64,000 nucleotides of DNA from Zygnema cylindricum (Eukaryota; Streptophyta; Zygnematophyceae; Zygnematales; Zygnemataceae), in assembly GCA_037447655.1 (NCBI GenBank), contig JBBHKE010000478.1:1-64000 (forward strand). Reading direction: 5' to 3'. Shown piece by piece: positions 43,269 through 57,280 of the stretch. The notes under the pieces are model-generated. The model did no database searches and was not told the origin of the DNA. It saw only the letters and a list, made by a program, of their open reading frames with translations. The translations under genes were made by a program, and so were the position numbers. Numbering within the stretch: position 1 is the stretch's first letter; each line of letters begins with the position of its first letter.

Positions 43269-46200
43269 GGTTTTGCAGCCCCCACAGCCAAAATACAAAA
43301 TATCTCTGGGGCCAAACGGAAGGTGAAGGTTCGAGCTTAGATATCGTAAAAAAAATAGTTCCGTAAAATTTCTTAAATGGTTACTAAAGTTATGTATACA
43401 AAATAGAATAGGAATAGGAAATAGAAAAGAAGATCACAAAAAGTTGAAAGGAAAATGCCTTAGGAGATTATTGTTGATCTTTTTTCAGTCCAATTTCCAG
43501 TTTTCACTTTAATTTTCAGTTCACTACACAATTTTTTGGTGGAGAAGTTTTCTGGGCAGTTTGGGTAGTAGGGTGTTTAAAGTGATTGAAAAAAAACACC
43601 AATTAGGGAATAGGCATGTTTTATAGTTTCAATTGAGAAAAATTATATCGTTTTATATTGTGGAAGTTGGTTCTTTTTTGTAGACGATGTATTTAATGAA
43701 AGTAAATTGTTTATGTTTTGATGAAATTCGAAAACTAAATCCTTGAAGAAAAAATGTTGTCCTTATTATGAATCTTTACGGGATAAGTTTTTGTGCCCAT
43801 AAATTTTTAATGGATATAACATGGGAGTGTTTCTTTATTCAGGAAAATCTGTAATTAAATGCACGGTATGAACAAGCTTTTATCAACTTTTTAGACTTTG
43901 AAAAAAAGGATGTGAAAAGACCGAAAAAAAATTGTATTCTCATCGGATAGTTGTTTTTTTTTATGAGATGTTAAGACTGCAAAAAAGTGACATGATATTA
44001 ACAAAAATGATAATAATAAAATTATGAAATTGTACTAATTTAGCGCAAGGAGATGTGGAAAACACTTCTGTATTGTGTTATTAAAACTATTTTATGATGT
44101 TCAAGAAAAAAAATTGCGTCCAAATTAGTCGTCACATTGTACAACAAAATTAACATATTATTTACCATCGAGCTTTTCAATAAAGTTGGTATATACATAA
44201 CAAATTAAGATGAATAACATTTTATTGCCTCCAATATGAAAATAAACATATTATAAGTTGGGCAATCAATTAAAAAAAAATCCACACAATCATTATCGCT
44301 GTCCTCATAACACACTATTTCGATGTAAAAAACATAATTGTAAAAAAACATAAAATTGCAGAAATACTTTTTAAACAGAACTTCACAAATGTGGATGAGG
44401 TAAACCTAACCGAAAAAAAGATGCTAATTATTCAAATTATGAATTAGCAAAAATCACACAAGAATAACAACTCTCTAAAACGTTTGTAAGACTTCAAAAA
44501 AAATCCTAAACCTAACCTTTTTCTTAAAATTCGCTAAAAACTTTTAAAAACTGTTGGTAAAGACCCAAACCGGCGCCGGTAAAAACCCTAGAAAACCCTA
44601 GAACTATAATATGATCTCCTAACCAAAGCCCTAAACAAGTCTAAACAAAAAAAAAAAAAAAACGTCGAAAAAAAATAACTATCGCCGTTTGATTCCTTTC
44701 TTTTATTATGTAACTAAAACCAGTGCTCATACACGTATTTTTTGAACTGAAGCTATTCATATGGACAAGTCTAACTCGCATTTTTTCTACCATCTAATCA
44801 TTACTTGTCATTTAATTTTATTTGACAAACATAAACTTCAGAAGTGCTCTCCCGTCAACACTAATTTTCACACTGTTTTTCTTGACACTATTGAACCTAC
44901 TTTTTTCTGCAAAGGCCTTTATTGTAAAAGGTCGAAAACAAAAAGTTATCCTATTCACACAACACACACACACAAATCACACAAATCCGACTAGCAACGG
45001 AAGGAGGTTGTCAGAAAAAACAGGGATAAAAGAGGAGCCTTTGCTTGGGAAAGTTTTGCTAGGTTTATCAAAATTTTGGGACGCTGAAAGTGAAAGCAAG
45101 AGATGATTCGTGTGAGGTGTCCGCTTGGTCCTTCGCTGTTTTTTTTTTCGGGCGCCCGAGGTTTTTTTTTTGGGCATGTTCTAAGTTCTTCCGGGGTTAT
45201 TTTCGGTCTGTACAAACGCTTGCGTGGCAGTACGGTTTGATTTGGAACGCTTCCTACATATCATGTCCGCAAAGCGTTTCCTTTTTCGTACGGGCAAGTG
45301 GCTCATATCACGACACGCTATTTGACGTAGGCTAGCGTCACGTGCCAATCACGGCGGACAAAAAAAAGTACCGTTTTCATACCATACCGTTTTCCCCTTT
45401 TTCAAGTGTGAACGACGCCATTGTTATGGATAATTATCTCCGACAAGATGTAGGCACCAAATACGATTATTCTTCATGAGTGAAAACTAAATCAAGGAAA
45501 AGAAGACGATTAACTAACAAAAAAAAAACGAGCCAAACATTTCGTGTGTAGCCTTCAAAACCATTTCATTTGTCATGTGTCAAGTTTTCTCAACCACATG
45601 CAAAAGTACAAGTCATAAAATAAATGCTCCATACAAATATAAATGTTCTTCATATACAAGCTTGTGTGCGTTTGCATTCGCAGTTTTATGACTATTTTCA
45701 AACTAGAAACTATGCGGCACAAATAAAATAGAGTTTATTCACAGAAACTGTTTCACAGCCGATACAATATTAGCAGTCAATAGAAAAATCAAATTTCACT
45801 TTTGATGTCAATTCTAACATAATCCTAACATAATCCTAACATAATCCTAATATAATCCTAATTTAATCCAAATATAATCCAAATATAGTTATTATTAACA
45901 AGTTTGGATTGTAATTGAAAACTTTACTTGATTTCTAATGTGAATCCATTATTGTGTAACTCAATATCGGCAAAACCTAAACACAAATTACCTCACATCT
46001 CAAAATCAGAAACAAATCAATGTTAAGTAAACAAAACCAAAACATAACCACTTTTTCTTTCAATTTTCTTTGCCAATTGCAAAGAAGTAACCGATAATAT
46101 CCACATGAGAAAGCTTCCAGTGTCTTTCAGATTGTATTATTGAAATTAATAGAGAAACAATAAACCTAAAAATTGATAAACTACAAGACGTCCTATCTGA

Positions 46201-46616
46201 ATAGTGAAAAACACGTGACAATGTCACAAGCCTTGAGAGAGGACCTCTAATCTTGGTAGAAAATTTGTAAGAGATAAATTGTCTACTTTCTCGAAGGATG
46301 ATCTAAAGGGTAACCTTTTTCTATTCCCCAAAAAACAAAGAGGAAAAACACAATGTCGTTAATTTAAAACTTGAAATAATACTAGAAAAAGAATTCTCGC
46401 CTTAAATATGCACCGTTGACTAGTAGAACAGTGGAAAGGAGAGGGAGAAGGGTTGACGAAATCCTCTTACAAGAACAGTTTTGTCAACTCCGAGACAATA
46501 AGAGCTTCTAGAAGCTAAAAAAGAAAGGAAAAAAAAGGAAAAAAGTTCACTGTACATAGTCTCCACAAACTTTTGAAGTAGACGAAGGCATCAACTCCTA
46601 AAGCTCACTCCCTCAT
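43269..46616. other. AT-rich intergenic, no gene seen
   Basis: No supported gene over 3.3 kb. It holds a family C terminus at 45402-45418 (minus), a CpG-richer patch at about 45,110-45,420 and a tandem of six or seven 11-bp ATAATCCTAAC-type units at about 45,817-45,890. Confidence 0.55.
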
Positions 46617-46992
46617 ACCAGAAAGTGAGAGAGTCACCTCCCTTTCTGTTCCACACGAGTGCCATAAGATGTGGACGACCCCTCTCCCTCTTCCTCTTCA
46701 TCTCCCTCTCCCTTGAATAAACGAAACTTAAGAACTTCTATCAGAAAGTGAGAGGGTCACCTCCTTCTCTGCTCCATGCGAGTGCCATAAGTTGTGGATT
46801 CCCCATCTCCCTCTCCCTCTCCCTCGCCCTCTCCCTCTCCCTCAACCTCTCACAAACTAAATTTTAAGAATTTAAGAACTTTTGTCCGATAGTGAGAGAG
46901 CCACCTGCTTTCTCCGCTCCATGCGAGTGCCATACGTCGTGGACTCCCCATCTTGCTCTGCCTCTCCCTCTCCCTCTCCCTCTCCCTCGAAT
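46617..46992 (-). repeat. Tandem copies of the PTOX last-exon end
   Basis: Three diverged copies, beginning near 46,617, 46,740 and 46,862, repeat the 3' end of PTOX exon 10 (bases about 47,003-47,075), each followed by a CCCTCT-rich spacer. Spacing is about 122-145 bp. They lie downstream of the PTOX stop on its strand, in the presumed 3' UTR. Confidence 0.85.
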
Positions 46993-47002
46993 AAACTAGA
47001 AC

Positions 47003-50000
47003 TTAAGAACTTTTGTCAGATAGTGAAAGAGCCACCTCCTTTTTCTGCTCCATGCGAGTGGCGTAGGACGTGGCGGTGATGGCGCATTCGATGATTCCGG
47101 AACATTCCGCCGGAGGGAGGATGACTTGAGGACCCACGATGTCGGTCACCAAACTACTATCTGCAAAAAACATACAGGAGAAAACAAAATTGAAAGGGAA
47201 GCGAAAAGGGAAAAGGGAATAGGAAGAGAAATAAAGAAGAAAAAGCAAATGAACAAGGACAAACAAGAATAAACAAGAACGGAAAAAAAAAAACAAGCGT
47301 AAGCACAAAGAGAGGAGTAAAGAAGATTAAACAGGATCTACAAGGATTGCACAAACAATAAGCAAAACACAAAATTACAGAAAGGGAGGGGGAGAGGGAA
47401 AGGGAGGGGGAGAGGGAGGGTGGGTAGAGAGGGAGAGAGAGAGGGAGAAGGAGAGGGAGAGTTGAAGTTTGATCCACTAACCAGCTGAACAGGAGGGCGT
47501 AGTGGCCACAACGTCCCGATGGGGAGAGAGGAGAACAGAGGGAGTCTGACAAGCTCTCATAGTTTTGCAATGCTCCGCCTCATCCTCCCGAATTGCACAA
47601 AATACATCGTGGAGATTATCTAAAAAATAAAAAACGACATTGCAACTTAGATTCCGGGTTTAAGAGAAATGTGAATAAATAAGAATAACTTCTGAAAAAA
47701 TAAGATCTGAAAAGGTATATATTGCTTTAGTCGCGGAATATGTTTTTAAGATTCTTGACAAATATTGTCTGAAGAAGTCGTTACTCAGTACACTACTTCA
47801 TTCGTGAAATGCATTTTTGACAATTTGGACAAAATACTATGTGAATAAGTCATTGCTTCATAAAAATTCTAACATTATTCGAGAAACGTATTGTTAAAAT
47901 TCTTGACAAACAGTATGTGAATAGCTCAACACTCACTTATTACTGGCCGCCGCATTCCCACACTACCAGATGTCTGGAACTCATCTGGAGGAAAAGTCAA
48001 AGAAAGAAAGAAAAAAAACAATAGTCAAAAAATATACCTCATTTTGATGTCCAAACCGGTTCTTAAAAACCTCTCATGAAACTAAACTAAGGAATGCATG
48101 TGAAGACAAAAGTTTCCAAATTGTTTTTGTCCTTGCTAACCAATTTGTTTGATATGGGAATGGCTTCATCATTGTTATGCATACCAAAGAAGCACAAAAT
48201 ATAACGGGATAGTAAGAAGAACAAAAGGGAGAGAAAGAGGCAGAGGTAGACGGAAAAAAGATCAGAAAAGATAAAACGAATTAAAAATAAAAGGGCATTT
48301 AAAAAAAAAAAATCCCTGAACAAAAACTGGGATGAAGAAAAAAGAACCGTATTTGGTTGTAAAAATGAGCGGAAGGGAGAGGGACAAGGACGGCAGAGAG
48401 AGGAGAGGGAGGAGAGGGAAAAAAAAGAAATACAAAATTCATACCAAACATATATAAATCTCCCTCAGTGTAATACCGGACTGCAACTTCCGGGGCAGGC
48501 AGCTTCTTTAGTTCTTCTGCAACTCCCCAAAAAGTAAGAGAAAACATAATAATTTAATCAATAAAAAAGACAGTAAAACAATATGGCTTTTATGCAATAC
48601 ACTATTTTGTCACTTAGTAGTTTCACTTTTTTGATTAAATTGGGATGTCCAATTTCATTATTGATTACCATTATAGGATACAAAAGAGGATTTAAGACCA
48701 AAATATGAGCTAAAAAAATGTTGTTTTCATTGCAAAACCATCGTATTTTTCTATCGGGAAACCACATATGCCAGTTAAAACCTAAAAAAGATAGATCTTG
48801 GAATGTGGTATTGCAATTAGAAATCTTAGAGGTATTCAAATACCCAATGAAAATGGATACTGGATTAACACCAGTTAATTAACATTAAGCCTAACTGGAA
48901 TAAGAATCTTGAACTGCTTTCCCTTAAGTTAAAAAACCCTTAACATAACAGAAGTCATATACGAAATTCTCTCATAATCCAACACCAAAACTGAAAACTC
49001 GAACTCAAACTCAAATCGAAATCCAAAACAAACTCTTTATAACCAAACAAAACACTCATTATTGATCTTCTCACAAGCTTACCTCCATGTTTACGCACAA
49101 ATTTGTCATATGTGGCATAGGCGTGAGCTTCTACACACTCGGAAAAGTGATCTGAAAAAAAACAAAAATAGTAAGCTTTAATTGACGTAAACCATCAATT
49201 CCTACATTCAAGGCTGGTCTCTCAGGTAATGAGCCAAGAATAGCTCTAAACTCTAACGCCTAAAATAGTCACAGGGTGAGATAAATACATGGTTCTTGCA
49301 ACAGAAACTGAGAGACCGGATGTTAAGTTACGGTCTCTCAAGAAGAACGAAAACTCCCAAAAGATGATAAAAAAAAATCACCCAGCAATAAAAGTAACCG
49401 GCGAGAAAATGAGCAGTTCTCATTTACCAAAGGAGCTAAAAAAGGCCCACTTAGAAAAACAGACCACAAAAAAGACATAAAACTTCCTACTCAACAGCTG
49501 AAATTAAAAGAAACTAAAATAAGCTTAAAAAGAAAGGAAAGAAACTAAAAGAGGTTACTAAAACTACAGAAAACCGCTATTTGAGAAGAGACTTACAGGC
49601 CACTTGTGGACTCATCGAATACATTCTGGAAAAAAACTAACCGAAACTAAAAGAATTTCAAAACAAACCAAAAAAAACTGATTAAGTAAAAGAAACTTAC
49701 AGGCCATTCGTGGACTCAGTGTATACATGGCGGCAGTAATAAAAAAATAAGCCACAGCAATATGTTGTGCCAAAAAACGGTCAAACCAAAGACGGTCTCC
49801 TCCCAATGCCTGGACCATGAACCCTCAAATCCTCTTTCTGAGACTTTCTCTTCCCCACAGACAACTGTTTCCTTAATAATAAGTTTAAATTCGATCACAG
49901 CCAAGTAAGACCCTAGTGTTGATAATCACAATTGGGTCCATAAAAAAGTCGCCCGTGAAAAATAGAGTTTTTTTTTTTTTCTCAAGAGAGAGTTTTAACC

Positions 50001-53000
50001 AGTAACACGTGAAACTGCCCTGAGCTAATCACATTGCTTTTACATTGCTAACTAAATTAGTGTGGCTACTGTAAACAAGTTTACTCGAAATGTTTATCAA
50101 TAGTAATCCACAATGATCTTGAAAACTAATACATGCCAATTTCTCCAAATGAGTGTAGAAGGAACTTCAAAAAATCATTCCAGTTTTAATGCATTACATA
50201 GAGGAATTAAAGCCAGAAGGAGACTATCACTTGATTTTGAGAAACACGATAAAAAAAGCAGCAACAAATCAAGTCTCCTTGCCCTGTAAAATTCCCAGGT
50301 GTTTTAAGGTGTTTTAATTCCCAGGTGGCTTAAGAAGTTTGCCTCGAAGGATTCAGGGCTTAAAAGGTGTTAGATGTTTATCTTTAAGCTTAGAAGTTCG
50401 TCTTTATGATTTGTTAAGACAACCACAGTCGACACAAAAAAATAGAAGTTGTGAAGCTTTAGAGAACTTGCCTCCATAATAAGAAGGTGATGCAGTTCAT
50501 TCCAGCTTTCGGCAAAGTGAACTTTCAAATAATCGGCACGTCTCCACCATCCAAAGCTCTCATACATATGTAATACAGAAGTAAAGGCTGGACAGAAACA
50601 AACAAAATATGAAAATGGTTATGAACCATCATTGTAAGCTTGAAAATCTCTTCAAATATTTTGTAGACCATCATTGCAAAAAGAAAACCAAATAACAGAA
50701 AAATCATCAATAATAGTTGCAAAAATGTGAATCTCTTCAGTGGTTCATAGGTCTTCATTAGGAATCACAATACAGACAAAAATGCTGGAATAGAACGAAA
50801 CAGATTGCAGAAATGGTTACAAATGGTTATGAACGGTTGGAATAGGTAAGCTCCTTTACTATTTCATAAGCCCTTATGACCTATGAAGACAGTATGTAAC
50901 AGACAGAGACTTTGAAAGAAGTTACAAATGTTTGTAAAAACGTAAAACTTCCTTACTGGCTTCATACGCTAACGATTAGGAGGGCTAAAATTTTCAAAAC
51001 CGAAGATAGCGAACAAAAAACTTAGGCATATTTAAAGGACTGTGTTTGACAAAAATGATTGTATACAATCGATTCACATTTTCTGAACCTTACTTCTAAA
51101 CCTACAAGCCTTTTGTAACAGTGAATGCAAAATTTTTGGACGGGGGAGAATAACAAGTTTCTGAGTTTCTTAGACTAGAGAACAGAAAAGAAGCCTTTAA
51201 ATCTAAAGAACCATGAAATATATTCCACCGGATATATAAAAAATAATCACTTTTAGAGCCATTAATTCAGTCATGCCTTTTTTTTTTACCAAAATTTACA
51301 AGAAAATGTTAACAACACTAATCAAGGAAGTGGATAAAAAAATAAGCCACGTTGCGCAACACTAAAATAGTATGATGCTAGTTTTGCACTAACACTTACG
51401 ATTCTTCCAATTCTTCATTTACTTATTCATTTTTCAGTCAATTCTTTCTCTCTCTAGCGAAAGAAGAGAGGTCAAAAGGTCTAGTGTCAACACGCCATCT
51501 TTTCAACAGGCAAACTCCAAAACCCATTCAGTTAAATGCCTTTAAAATCTCCATATTGCACGAGGAGAAAATGGGAACAAAGGGGAGGAAAAAGATACGG
51601 TCCATACCGAAATAAGGTACTCTAGCAATTGTTTCCAAAACATAAAATCTTGCATAAGGACGATCTCTGTATAGCATATCCAGAAGCAAAATTACAGAAT
51701 TCTGCAACTCCAAACCAATAAAAAGACTGTGAGTCATAAATAAAACGAGGAAAATATAACTGACATTCGAGTAAAGTAACAGTACATAAACAGAATGTTA
51801 GTCTTCATAATTTCCGACCTGCTTTCAAACACATAGAAATGTGCGCGAAAATGTAAGATCATTAAGTACTCAAAAGGGCAGATAAAGGTAAAACAAATTC
51901 AAACACATGATGATGTACCAAAAAACATTGAATAAAAAGCTCTTTGTTCGACAAATGGTGTTGTGATGCTGCCTTGAATTCACTACAACGCCCATCCCTA
52001 ATAGAGTTAATGACACTAATTCAGTTGCAGCTTTTCCTGGCCGAAAATCCTAGTGTTAACAAGACTATTTAAGGGACTGGACTAAAATCTGCCACGTCTC
52101 CTTGCTCTAGATTAGCATTTTACACTCTAATCTCGCATTAACCCTACTGCGTAGTATCAACCCTATTCATGTCTACCCTTCATAACTTCAGTCCTGAATT
52201 CCTAAATAGTCAAAACTACCCGTAGACTTATTGCAGCTTGATATGCTGCTTTTCACACAAAAATTCAAACAAAAAATACCTAACAAAAGAGACACCTAAA
52301 CTTGAAATTCCACGACTATTTCTGTATAAACTCGAGTCTCATACAAGGGCCTTGGAGGTTGTCAAACAAGGAAATCCTTACCGTGCAAAAGTTATTAAAT
52401 CCTCTCTCGACCTTGACAAAGGCTTGTAGCCATTTTCCTTCTGGAAGTTTATTTGGAGGAAGGGACCACACGCTTTCTTGAGTCTCCCCAGCCAATGTCC
52501 CCCGCACAGTTTTTTTTCTGAAAAATTCACAAAATTTAAGTCAGGAGATTCCAGTTCTTTCATGGCATACACTGAAGTTTGCAAAACGTCAATAACCTGC
52601 TTTTAGTTCACAAAAATCTCTAAATAACTAGTCTTTGACTTCTATTAAGAAAAAAGGTGAAGCTTTTAAAGTCTGCACTCGTCCTTCAGAAGGCAAAAAC
52701 ACCGTAAAATTCTAACCATCGACGTCATCTAGCACCATTCTACTTTACACTTAAGTAAGAAGCCTCGAATTGCTAAAAAGAAATGTGTCAAGATCCAATT
52801 CCTGTGACTCAGTGACAGGAAATAATCAGGATTTCATATATCAAGAATTATTCTTTCCAAGGATTACCTTTGTCCAACCACAATTTTTTTCTCCTTAGGC
52901 TTCACACACGTCCTCCAACTATCCGTCATTCTTGAAATGCCGTGGTAAAGTTTCACCTCTCCTGTCCTGAGACCTCGTGTGTACACTGATGTATTCACTG

Positions 53001-53103
53001 AAATCCTTTCACATCTTGGGGACACCTTACTTACACTATTCTGGATAGCCAAAATTTCTTGGCCTTGTGAACATTGAAGCCATTTTGCAGACATTGAAGC
53101 CAT
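47003..53103 (-). CDS. PTOX: Plastid terminal oxidase (plastoquinol oxidase), 10 exons
   Basis: This is an alternative-oxidase family diiron enzyme that oxidises plastoquinol and reduces O2 to water in chloroplasts, serving carotenoid synthesis and chlororespiration. Exons: 53103-52868, 52517-52382, 51701-51608, 50587-50472, 49809-49701, 49151-49083, 48516-48445, 47984-47937, 47619-47482, 47160-47003. The phases join cleanly into 391 codons ending TAA. Exon 1 starts MASMSAKWLQC and looks like a chloroplast transit peptide. Predicted iron ligands are all present: E147 (LETIARVPYF), E186 and H189 (AESWNELHH), E238 (ECVEAHAY), E307 and H310 (REDEAEHC). Exon 4 carries MYESFGWWRRADYL. Intron 4 uses a GC donor (GAG|GCAAGT); the rest are GT-AG. 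The C-terminus (TSYATRMEQKKEVALSLSDK) extends beyond the usual end. IMMUTANS is the Arabidopsis orthologue. Confidence 0.95.
49597..49625 (-). other. Candidate 29-nt cryptic exon in PTOX intron 5
   Basis: A diverged duplicate of the end of exon 5, about 105 bp downstream of it. It keeps the donor GTAAGT and gains a good acceptor (TTTTTTTCCAG). Splicing it between exons 5 and 6 would create TAA at the join, so it would act as a poison exon. Confidence 0.45.
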
Positions 53104-55687
53104 AAAACTCCTAAACTGAATTCAAATACAGAATCCAAATCAGTCGAATTCAATGTGCTGGCGCTTTTTCACTTTCCAATAACAAGTATTAAAATATTTT
53201 TCACTTTCTAATAGAAAGTAACTCCTGTAGGAATAACTGCAGTTTAGGCTGTGGGAACTTTGGAGCTTAGGTTTAAAAAAAACACCCAAGACCTGCAACA
53301 GAAATAGATATACACAGAGAGTAAATCAGATGTGACTTTCTGTAAATGTCGACATAGTTTTGCAAAAAAAAGGGCAACTGCAAAACCAGTTTTCCATACA
53401 ACAATCTAGCCCCAATGTAAATTTAGGGAAGCACATAAAAAATCCATTTTGAAAATCTGCACCCAAAGTTGTGATAGACACATTGCCGTTTATCCTATCC
53501 AATTTCAATGCATATTTTCGCTCTAAATCCCAGCATATCTAATACATAAACAATAATCTGCCTAAAACAGGATAACATTTTGTTTCTATTGATATGTAAT
53601 TCACTTCACACATCCCAAAGTCATCTGTACGAATACAGATAAATTTTAGGATAATAACATAGACGTCTGATTGCCTTTACTATGTTCGTTCTTTTTTCCG
53701 CAGTTACTGCTGCATCAACTCACTCAACAAACAAAAATCTCACAAAAAACTATCTTAACTTATTGCATCTGCCTACTGGATGCCTTAACACTATACACCC
53801 ATATAATTCACCCTCACCGCCCCTTTACTATTAGCAAAGTTTAAGGGAAATCTATATGTCAGGAAATACTACTCAGAAGATTTAACGCATCATCTCAACC
53901 ACGCTTTTGGTCATTTCCAATTTGTGGAGGAGCCAAACTTAAATAGAATATTTCTTTACAAGAAATATATTCCCACAGGGAAATGAGTACAAGACGGAAA
54001 GTTACAAACAAGCTAGGCCTGGCCTTCTCTCATAAAGAACATTTAGTCAATCATTCTCATCATTCTCACCGTCAACATTACTTATAAGAAATAAATGATT
54101 TACACAGGTAAATATAAAACCAAGAACCTCCAAGTCTTCATTTAACAGAAAAAACGTCAAGCTACTTCCTGTTGTGTCGGTTCGACTGTTTTTGGAAAAT
54201 TATGACTGAACTTCACCAGATAAGAATGAGCTAAGTCTACAACCAAGCAAAAAATATGAGCAGTAGGTAACCTTCTTTTTTGTGTTTGAACGAAATTTTG
54301 TGGCATTCAGATTCCGAGTTATTGAAAAAGACAAATGAAAGTTTGCTTTCTTGCATCGAAGAAAAAGAGTAGAAATGGACAGCCTTCTAATGTTGAGTTT
54401 GCTTCAGTATCGAAGTGCGATAAGTGTTTCACACATGGCTTCCAAAATAGATAAGATTGATCTATGTGCAATCAACTAAGTATTGTGAAAAGCTCTAACA
54501 GTATTATTTTTCTGACGAAAAAGAAGAGAAAACGCAACTGCGGCCAGTGTACATGTAAGCCCTACAGATAAAATCCTTAGTTTTTCATAAAAGAAAAGGG
54601 CATAAGGGCGAATGAAGATAGATCCATGTACTCTTTAAACCGAAAGTGTCAAAAATGGCGAATTGAATGATGGATATCCAGCCAATGTTGTAACTAAAGG
54701 AATAATGGCAGCTATACAACCAGGTCGAACATCAACAGCGAACATCAATAAAAAAAACCTTTTAGAATACAAATTAGTTTAAAAATGATTTTTTTTTCCT
54801 GATTGCTTTTGCCAAATTAAAGAAGGGTGGGAGTTATTGACGTCAACAAGTTAAAATTTCCTCTTATCTTCTCCCATGAAGTTATTTTTAGATAGCTTAC
54901 CGATTCTTATGGCTCGCGTCCAACCGATACTTCCGATACAACAGAAGTAAGAAAAGGCTTTACAACGATAGTAGAAGCAAGTGAGAAGACAGTTGCGCTC
55001 TGATTTCAAAACGTTAACTTTCAAACCAAAACCCTTAGGGTTTCAACCAAAACGTCCGCCACGTCAACTAAAAAAAGAAAAAAGTGCCCGGAAAATATCA
55101 ACGACCAACGTTTTTATAGGTACCTGCTGATGACGGATGCAGAGCAAAAAAATGAAGTGGATGGCAGGAAGCAAGGAGAATCCTTCAATGACAACCAAAA
55201 AAAAAGGTGAAAAAGTGAAAAGTGAAAAGTTTGGAGGTTTGAAAAGTAAAAGACACGTAAAATATCTTTGCAATGCTGCAGAGAAACGTCGGTCAGATAT
55301 TTTGCTGAACCTGACATCACCACATAGGAAGTATTATACGTTTATTTACAGAATCAGGCTGGTTAGGAAAGCTCGTAGAAGCCTGGAGTAGAATACAGGT
55401 ACGCTGACATGATAGAAACTCCGAAGTATTCGGCGTATGTTCGAACCGTCCGATCAGAATCGTCCTGCGGAATCTCATCCGATGCTTTGTGTTGTGACTT
55501 GTAAGTGGACAGCACGTGCCGACAAATGTCGAATTATCAAATCAAAATTCGTTTTTCCAGAACGATTTTGCCATTTTTGGACGATCACATCCTGCAAACT
55601 TCTACACCATTGGCCTGCGAATCTGCCATGCATCACCGTCATCAACTGTAACAGCGATACAGCGTGACAGGATCTGAAAGTACAGTA
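53104..55687. other. Intergenic upstream of PTOX
   Basis: No gene is recognised. It should contain the PTOX promoter and any 5' UTR exon. No clear TATA box is tied to the 53103 start. A DNA stretch at about 55,370-55,680 is richer in CpG than its surroundings. Confidence 0.5.
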
Positions 55688-55899
55688 CACCGTGTATCAC
55701 AATTAGAGTTAAAAGTTTTTTTTGCCGCTTAGAACATCGTTTCTTTGTACACGACTGTCAGATTATGGATCTGACGGTTGAGATTGAAAGTCAATATTCT
55801 CAGCTTCCCATCAGCGGTCTCCGCATGAAAATCCGACAAGTGTGTACGGAGAAAATATGGTTTAAGACGTGGCGAAAAAGATATTAACAATACACCGTG
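55688..55899. mobile_element. Short TIR MITE, family B (copy 2)
   Basis: Begins CACCGTGTATCACAATTAG with a TTTTTTTTGCCGC sub-terminal run and ends near GGCGAAAAAGATATTAAC then ATACACCGTG. Related to 28932-29139 and 56231-56443; more diverged at its right end. Confidence 0.65.
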
Positions 55900-56230
55900 A
55901 ATCGTTATTACTTATTAGCCTTATGTACGCTATATCAGCACCCCGAAATTTTGATATTGATACCTTAAATAAAATAAACTACACTATTTAAGGACGTGGA
56001 CCATAATCTACCACGTATCCTAACACTAAATTAGAATGATTTCCTACACATTAATTTGCCGTGCTCCCTACTCCATGCGTTTTTAGTCCCTTGACTTTTA
56101 AGACGTGTCCCCAAATCAATTTCCCGTCGTTTTCTGCAGAAACTTTGAACTTCTGAAAGTACATAAAAATACATTACAATGCTGTACGAATGTACATAAT
56201 CAGAGTACAAAACATTACAGAACAGTACAG

Positions 56231-56443
56231 CACCTTGAATCGCTATTAGCGTCAATGTTTTTTTCGCCACTTAAAGCATTTTTTCTCCGTACACACTTGT
56301 TGGATTTTCAATTTGAGACCGCCAATCTGAAGCTGAGAATGTTATCTTTAAATCGCCACCGTCAGATTTACAATCCGACAAGTGTGTAGAAACGATGCTT
56401 TAAGTGGCGAAAAAAACATTGACGCTAATAGCGATTCACGGTG
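56231..56443. mobile_element. Short TIR MITE, family B (copy 3)
   Basis: 213 bp with about 50-bp nearly perfect inverted ends: CACCTTGAATCGCTATTAGC at left and its complement, ending GATTCACGGTG, at right. It is the best-preserved copy of the family. The target duplication is not clear. Confidence 0.85.
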
Positions 56444-57280
56444 TACTGCATCGTGGATGTAGGATTGTATCTAGTGTGGACCAGTCGATTTTTAAAATCA
56501 AAAATATGTTTTCCGACACCAAAGCATGGAATAACAATCGCATGGACTACCATGTCCACGCCTCTCCCAACGTCTTCATTCTACAGTATTTCAACATGTG
56601 GGACAGTTTTAAACTTTCGGGAATATGTCCGTACACCACTGTATGGAGGCACAAAAGATAACTGTCCGGTGTGTCCATACTCCATAGTCCATACGTCATA
56701 ATATTTTTCGTGCGTACTTTACGCGAAGGGAATTGCCGATTTTGGGGAATTTTCCATGGGAACATATTTCAGAGTGTTACACTGTCGGGACGCTAAAAGC
56801 TAAGTATCCCGCCCAAAAGCTGACCAATTTTTGTAACTCAGCGTAACAGCATAACACATTGAAATATGTCCCGATGAAAAAAAAAAAAAAAAATCAGTAT
56901 TCGCCCTTGACCTTCGTAGAATGTGTGCGTCTGTACGTCAGCGCTTTTGTCCGACCGCCATTCGCTATAATCGTTTGAAAATTTAAACGTTTTCCAAAGA
57001 CCATTGCCTCGTAGCTGCTCACGAAAAGAAACAAAAATAATACATAATCAAAGGCTTGCCACACTTACGTTACAGCTATACTGCAAGTATCTTGTCAAAA
57101 AAAACTACAATTACTGGAGATAGCATAACCATCCGATTTCGAAGTTCAATGCAAAAGTCAAATACTTTACAGCTTTTAATGCCATACTTCATCAGCAAAA
57201 CAGCCTTTTAACAAAATAACCAAAAGGAACAAAGCAACATACCAACAAACAGAAACAGTAACTGATTCTGCAAATTTTCT
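56444..57280. other. Intergenic upstream of PI31
   Basis: No gene is seen. It should contain the PI31 promoter; no distinctive motif stands out. An A-run lies at about 56,878-56,894. Confidence 0.5.
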
